Source of the DNA: Spartobacteria bacterium
Lineage (GTDB): Bacteria > Verrucomicrobiota > Verrucomicrobiia > Chthoniobacterales > UBA10450
Assembly (NCBI GenBank): GCA_003169695.1
Contig: PNAS01000034.1
Location: 34,202-98,201, forward strand
Reading direction: 5' to 3'
DNA: 64,000 nt
The notes under the pieces are model-generated. The model was given only the letters and a program-made list of their open reading frames with translations. It had not been told where the DNA came from and made no database searches. The stretch's first letter is position 1; each line of letters starts with the position of its first letter. This document shows, one piece after another, positions 60,376 to 64,000 of the stretch. The translations under genes and the position numbers were made by a program.

Positions 60376-60762
60376 GGTCGATCGCTTCGGCAAAGGCGAG
60401 GTGATTGCCATAAGCGGGGTTGAGGGTTCTTGGTTGGAGTGTTGAGAGTTGTGTCAAACCTCTTTTCCCTCAACTAATGACCTCCGCAGCCCACTGAGCA
60501 TTCGGCTTTGCCTTTCCGCCGCCGCGTATATCCGCTTATGGTCGTCGTCACTAAATAAGCCTTGCCGCCGCGATACAGTTGCAGCGGCCTTCAGATCCTT
60601 CACCGCGACACTGGCCAATGCATTCTCGATTGTCATCCGGACGCATCATCTTCTCGGGAGGTCGAGCACGCAAGGCGCGAGGTGGATCGAGCAGTCCCTT
60701 GCTCGATGCTGAATTAGCCGCGGTTGCGCATTATTGCCATCGCCCGCGGAGCGGCCGATCCA
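60372..60762. repeat. Copy B of the duplicated segment, containing an inserted four-helix-bundle remnant
   Basis: The ends match 58588-58625 and 58786-58879. Between them lies sequence derived from the four-helix-bundle locus, including its 3' flank (TTGAGGGTTCTTGGTTGG at about 60421, like 57436-57453). So the arrangement is copy B split by an insertion, or copy A collapsed. The hairpin ATCGAGCA..TGCTCGAT recurs at 60687-60708. Confidence 0.6.
60454..60636 (-). pseudogene. C-terminal remnant of a four-helix-bundle gene
   Basis: TVSRRQGLFSDDDHKRIYAA, then AERQSRMLSGLRRSLVEGKE matches the last 45 residues of the protein at 57508-57864 with few changes. The upstream part, MTIENALASVAVKDLKAA, is unrelated, so only the C-terminal third is left. 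A partial relic of the 13-bp inverted repeat lies beyond the stop. Confidence 0.8.
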
Positions 60763-61005
60763 CCTTCTCGGCGGCATGCGGCAGAATGAGCGAGGAGGCT
60801 CCGCCTATCCCGTCTGGGAAAAGGCGGGAGAGGCACAGCCTTGAACACGATGGCTCAGCACTACTTTGCGAGACAAGGCGCGGGGCTTCCCAAATTTTGA
60901 GATTGTTGTGCCGGACGGTTCCGGACAAGATCTTCGCGAGATTGAACGAATAATTTTCTTTGGTTACCGTCATCTATATTATCCCCTGAAGGGGGCTTGG
61001 CCGAA

Positions 61006-61632
61006 ATGAACCTGAAAGTTGCAAATCTTATTGCGATCCAACTCGGCATTTTTGTCGGGATCATGTCTTGGCTGGTGTTCTCCCGTCTCGAATCCGTCAA
61101 ACCGCGCACCGCAGCAGAAATGCAAAACTCTAAGGGGGACTCCTCCGCGACTGTCGCACCCGTATTTGAGCCGCGAAATCAACGCCCCTATACGGTAGAC
61201 TACGAGACCAATCATGAACGAGCACAGCCGGTGGACGAGGAAGCGGCTCCAACGGCGCAGGAATACGATCAGGAGATCGCTACACAGCCTTACACAAGCT
61301 CTGGTCTTGGGAACGGATACGTCGCCGCGGATTCGCCTTCCTACGCGGAAGTGGATCAAGAACCGGCGGTAGCTCAACCTGACCACGTTCCGTCGCCCCA
61401 GATCGTCGTATACGCTCAGCCTGCCCAGATAGTCATATTTTCCAATCCTCGCCGCTTTGCGAATCGATTCCGATCGACGCCTCAATTTGACGGCGCGCGC
61501 ATGATGATTATGCATCGACGCCCAGACCGAGTCGGGCCTCATCTGGGCGGGAATGGGATCGGGCCTCGTCGGAATCCTAACGCACCATCTGGCCGGCCAG
61601 CCCAGGGATTAGGGCTCCGGGGGAATCGTTAG
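61006..61632 (+). CDS. Unknown membrane-anchored protein with low-complexity exterior
   Basis: 208 residues from ATG 61006 (MNLKVANLIAIQLGIFVGIMSW). A TTG at 60997 is rejected because the AAGGGGG ribosome site (60990-60995) would be too close to it; the spacing to 61006 is about 10 nt. One N-terminal membrane helix or anchor is followed by a Gln/Pro/Asn-rich region and a basic tail with HRRPDRVGPHLGGNGIGPRR. I know no family. The ribosome site is partly inside the hairpin CCCCT-GA-AGGGG (60983-60994). A large frame on the other strand is taken as a shadow. Confidence 0.6.
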   Translation: MNLKVANLIAIQLGIFVGIMSWLVFSRLESVKPRTAAEMQNSKGDSSATVAPVFEPRNQRPYTVDYETNHERAQPVDEEAAPTAQEYDQEIATQPYTSSGLGNGYVAADSPSYAEVDQEPAVAQPDHVPSPQIVVYAQPAQIVIFSNPRRFANRFRSTPQFDGARMMIMHRRPDRVGPHLGGNGIGPRRNPNAPSGRPAQGLGLRGNR

Positions 61633-61692
61633 GCAAATCCGGAGGAACAGGGTTCTCGATTTTTTTAGCCGGCGTTGTCTTAGTCTGAAAAG

Positions 61693-64000
61693 ATGAGAAA
61701 TTTCCTGGCGGACCTCCGATTCGGTCTGCGCATGTTGCGGAAGTCGCCGGGATTCGTGCTCACCGTTATCGTGGTCCTCGCCTTGGGAATCGGCGCGAAC
61801 GCGGCGGTCTTCAGCGTGGTCGACGCGGTTTTGCTCCGCGCCCTTCCGTTGCGCGATCCGGAACGCGTCGTGATGATTTGGGAAAAAAATCCGACGCTCG
61901 GTGCTTTTATCGGTGACCGAGTGCCCGTCGCGTACACCAATTTCCTCGAGTGGGTCACGCAGGCGACGCAATTCGAAGCGATCGGCGGATTCGAAGATGC
62001 GAACTTCAATTTCACGAGCGGACCCGAGCCTGAACGCATCGAAGGAGCGCGCGCCTCCGCGAACATTTTTACACTCTTCGGTGTGAGGCCGAGTCTTGGG
62101 ACGAGTTTTGATGCCGCCGCGACCGACCCGAGCAAAAGCCATGTGGTGGTGCTGAGCGATGCCTTTTTTAAAAATCATTTCGGCGGCGAGCGAACCGCTC
62201 TCGGGCAGACGCTCACTTTGAATGACGTTGCCTACACAATTGTCGGCGTCCTCCCGCCTGAATTTCACCTGCCCGCCGCGCGCGAAGGACAGGACCAGCA
62301 TTCGCCCAAACTCTGGGTGCCGTACGATTCTTCCGCGACGCAAAATCCGGTCGAAGCGAATCGGCGCAAGATGCAGGTCTACGGCCGGCTGCGCGGCAAC
62401 GTCTCGCTGGAACAGGCCCGCGCGGAGATGGACGCAATCGGAAAGCGGCTGGCCGAACGGGACCCGACCCAGAATGCCGGCTTCGGCGTGAATGTCTTCT
62501 CTGTCCATGTGGAAAACATGGGCACGGATCTGCGCCGTAACTTATTCGTCATGCTTGCCGCCGTCGGTTTCGTCTTGCTGATCGGCTGTGCGAACGTGGC
62601 CAACTTGATGCTCACGCGCGCGACGGCGCGGCAAAAGGAGATGGCGATCCGCAAAGCGCTCGGCGCGGGACGCGGCCGGCTCGTCTCACAATTGCTCGCC
62701 GAAAGTTTTTTGCTCAGTGGCGCGGGCGCGGTGCTCGGCCTCGGGCTTGCGCACTTCGGTATCAAACTGCTCGTGGCGCTCAAGCCGGCTGGGATCAACC
62801 GGCCGGAAGACATCCAGCTGAATCCGTCCGTGTTTGTTTTTACGATGCTGGTATCAATCGCCGCAGGCATCCTTTTTGGAATTGTTCCGGCGCTGATCGC
62901 CGCGCGCACAGATGTAAACGCGCTCCTTAACCAAACCCGCGGCGCGCACTCGGCCACCTCCTCGGGGCGGACGCGGCGCGTGCTCGTCGTCGCGGAAGTA
63001 GCGCTCGCGTGCGTGCTGCTCGTTGGCGCCGCGTTCATGATGAAGAGCCTGTTCGCCGTCTTGAACGTCGATCCCGGTTTTCGCGCGGATCATTTGCTCA
63101 CGATGAAGTTCAGCATGCCGGCCTCCCGCTATGCAAACGACACGCAGATCGCGGCGTTTTGCCGCCAGGCTTTCGAGAAAATATCGGCGCTCCCCGGCGT
63201 CAAGAGCGCCAGCTTTTCCGATGGGCTGCCACTCACACGCCTGCGCATGACCAAGTTCGCGGTCGAAGGACAACCGCCGCCAACACACGGCAGCGAACCG
63301 ACGGCTGACATGCGCGGCATTTTCACGGCTACATATTTCGACACGGTCGGGATGCGGCTGATCGCAGGCCGCGACTTTACCGCCGATGAGCTGGCGAATA
63401 AACAACCGGTCATGGTCATTAACCAAAGCCTGGCCAGACACCTTTGGCCTAACGACGATGCGATCGGCAAACATCTGCGCAACGTCACCTCGAAAGCCGA
63501 CACGCCGCCGGTTGTCTCGACCGTCATCGGTGTGGTCGCCGACACACATCAACAGTCACTGGAAAGCGCCGCGCGGCCGGAGATCACGAAACCGATGGTT
63601 GATTACACGCAGCTTACACTCGCGGTGCGGGGCAACGCGGATCCGGAGGCGCTGATCGCGAGTGTCAAAGGCCAGATTTGGTCGATCGACAAAAATCTTC
63701 CGGTCTTCGAAGTGCGAACAATGGAACAAGTGCTCGATGAAGATACAAGCCAGCGGCGCTTTGAGTCTTTTGTCATGAGCATTTTCGCCAGCCTCGCGTT
63801 GGTGCTCGCGTCGATCGGACTTTTTGGTGTGCTCTCGTCGCTGGTGAGTCAACGCACGCATGAGATCGGCATTCGCATGGCGCTCGGCGCCCAGACGCAA
63901 GACGTGCTGGGCATGGTGCTGGGCGAAGGTTTTCGAATGGTGGTTCTCGGCGTGATCATTGGCGTCGCCGGCGGTATCGCGCTGAGCCGGTATCTTTCCA
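61693..64000 (+). CDS. ADOP-type MacB-like ABC transporter permease, truncated by window edge
   Basis: 769 codons visible from ATG 61693 and still open at the edge. It starts MRNFLADLRFGLRMLRKSPG then FVLTVIVVLALGIGANAAVF, the hallmark of ADOP (Acidobacterial duplicated orphan permease) proteins, which also occur in Verrucomicrobiota. The first MacB periplasmic (PCD) region and FtsX-like helices (LLIGCANVANLMLTRATARQ, RKALGAGRGRLVSQLLAES) follow; then the second PCD and FtsX module (IGLFGVLSSLVSQRTHEIGI, RMALGAQTQDVLGMVLGEG). No ATPase gene is visible. The exported substrate is unknown. Confidence 0.92.
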   Translation, partial: MRNFLADLRFGLRMLRKSPGFVLTVIVVLALGIGANAAVFSVVDAVLLRALPLRDPERVVMIWEKNPTLGAFIGDRVPVAYTNFLEWVTQATQFEAIGGFEDANFNFTSGPEPERIEGARASANIFTLFGVRPSLGTSFDAAATDPSKSHVVVLSDAFFKNHFGGERTALGQTLTLNDVAYTIVGVLPPEFHLPAAREGQDQHSPKLWVPYDSSATQNPVEANRRKMQVYGRLRGNVSLEQARAEMDAIGKRLAERDPTQNAGFGVNVFSVHVENMGTDLRRNLFVMLAAVGFVLLIGCANVANLMLTRATARQKEMAIRKALGAGRGRLVSQLLAESFLLSGAGAVLGLGLAHFGIKLLVALKPAGINRPEDIQLNPSVFVFTMLVSIAAGILFGIVPALIAARTDVNALLNQTRGAHSATSSGRTRRVLVVAEVALACVLLVGAAFMMKSLFAVLNVDPGFRADHLLTMKFSMPASRYANDTQIAAFCRQAFEKISALPGVKSASFSDGLPLTRLRMTKFAVEGQPPPTHGSEPTADMRGIFTATYFDTVGMRLIAGRDFTADELANKQPVMVINQSLARHLWPNDDAIGKHLRNVTSKADTPPVVSTVIGVVADTHQQSLESAARPEITKPMVDYTQLTLAVRGNADPEALIASVKGQIWSIDKNLPVFEVRTMEQVLDEDTSQRRFESFVMSIFASLALVLASIGLFGVLSSLVSQRTHEIGIRMALGAQTQDVLGMVLGEGFRMVVLGVIIGVAGGIALSRYLS

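Noticed and set aside
60979-61542. Minus-strand frame of 187 residues opposite the membrane-anchored protein
   Set aside because: It has no hydrophobic or domain pattern and no ribosome site; the plus strand has a membrane anchor and a spaced AAGGGGG.
1-64000. Possible CRISPR arrays, insertion sequences, prophage, rRNA or tRNA genes
   Set aside because: No regular direct repeat-spacer series, transposase or integrase sequence, or rRNA/tRNA signature is visible. A tRNA scan was not possible, so a missed tRNA cannot be excluded.

Overview
The window looks like a chromosomal segment of a soil-type Verrucomicrobiota bacterium, possibly Chthoniobacterales-like. This is an inference from gene content: an ADOP-type MacB permease, an 1820-residue propeller/Y_Y_Y hybrid sensor kinase, a large cyclase-AAA-TPR protein, a DUF4013 and a DUF4870 membrane protein, a CtlX-type citrulline hydrolase, CcsA with a long N-terminal domain, an hsp20-lon remnant, and many short inverted-repeat elements between genes. 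Acidobacteriota is the main alternative. The sequence is GC-rich (estimated by eye) and most genes between 1.7 and 49 kb are on the minus strand. I see no rRNA, tRNA, CRISPR array, intact insertion sequence or prophage.

Layout. 0-6 kb: edge-truncated exported peroxiredoxin, SGNH hydrolase, cyclase/AAA/TPR regulator, Cof-type HAD phosphatase. 6-18 kb: a detoxification and redox island with a zinc alcohol dehydrogenase, VOC and SnoaL-like proteins, four SDRs (a fifth lies at its edge), DUF427, a frameshifted quinone oxidoreductase, an LLM flavin oxidoreductase and a DoxX-like protein. TetR, LysR and MarR regulators are each divergent from a neighbour; the MarR gap holds a perfect 18-bp palindrome. 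18-24 kb: an RND efflux operon (unknown protein, 54-aa protein, SRPBCC protein, adaptor, pump) interrupted by a truncated four-helix-bundle gene. 24-33 kb: hybrid sensor kinase, tautomerase, NarL-type response regulator, Dps, alpha/beta hydrolase. 33-41 kb: DUF302, CtlX, CcsA, an hsp20/lon deletion scar, secreted and membrane proteins, an MBL-fold protein. 41-49 kb: one compact operon for two molybdenum hydroxylases (PaoABC-like and IorAB-like) plus XdhC and MocA. 49-61 kb: short accessory genes and many broken ones: a YdeI-family pseudogene, an orphan kdpA between 35-bp direct repeats, a toxin-antitoxin remnant, four-helix-bundle gene copies and an acetyltransferase pseudogene. 61.7 kb to the end: an ADOP permease cut by the window edge.

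The most interesting structure is a roughly 75-nt element found four times in the same orientation (about 7.80, 23.72, 29.83 and 32.65 kb). Each copy lies 38-85 nt upstream of a minus-strand gene: alcohol dehydrogenase, efflux operon, tautomerase (then sensor kinase), and haloperoxidase-like hydrolase. Read on the minus strand it is a hairpin followed by a conserved block with the core GTTC..AGGCA and GTCCTATG. It may be a shared promoter or leader for an undescribed stress regulon, or a dispersed repeat. A second theme is decay: short inverted-repeat elements supply the stop codon of two genes, and at least seven genes are broken. Single-base lesions need read-level support before they are taken as biological.
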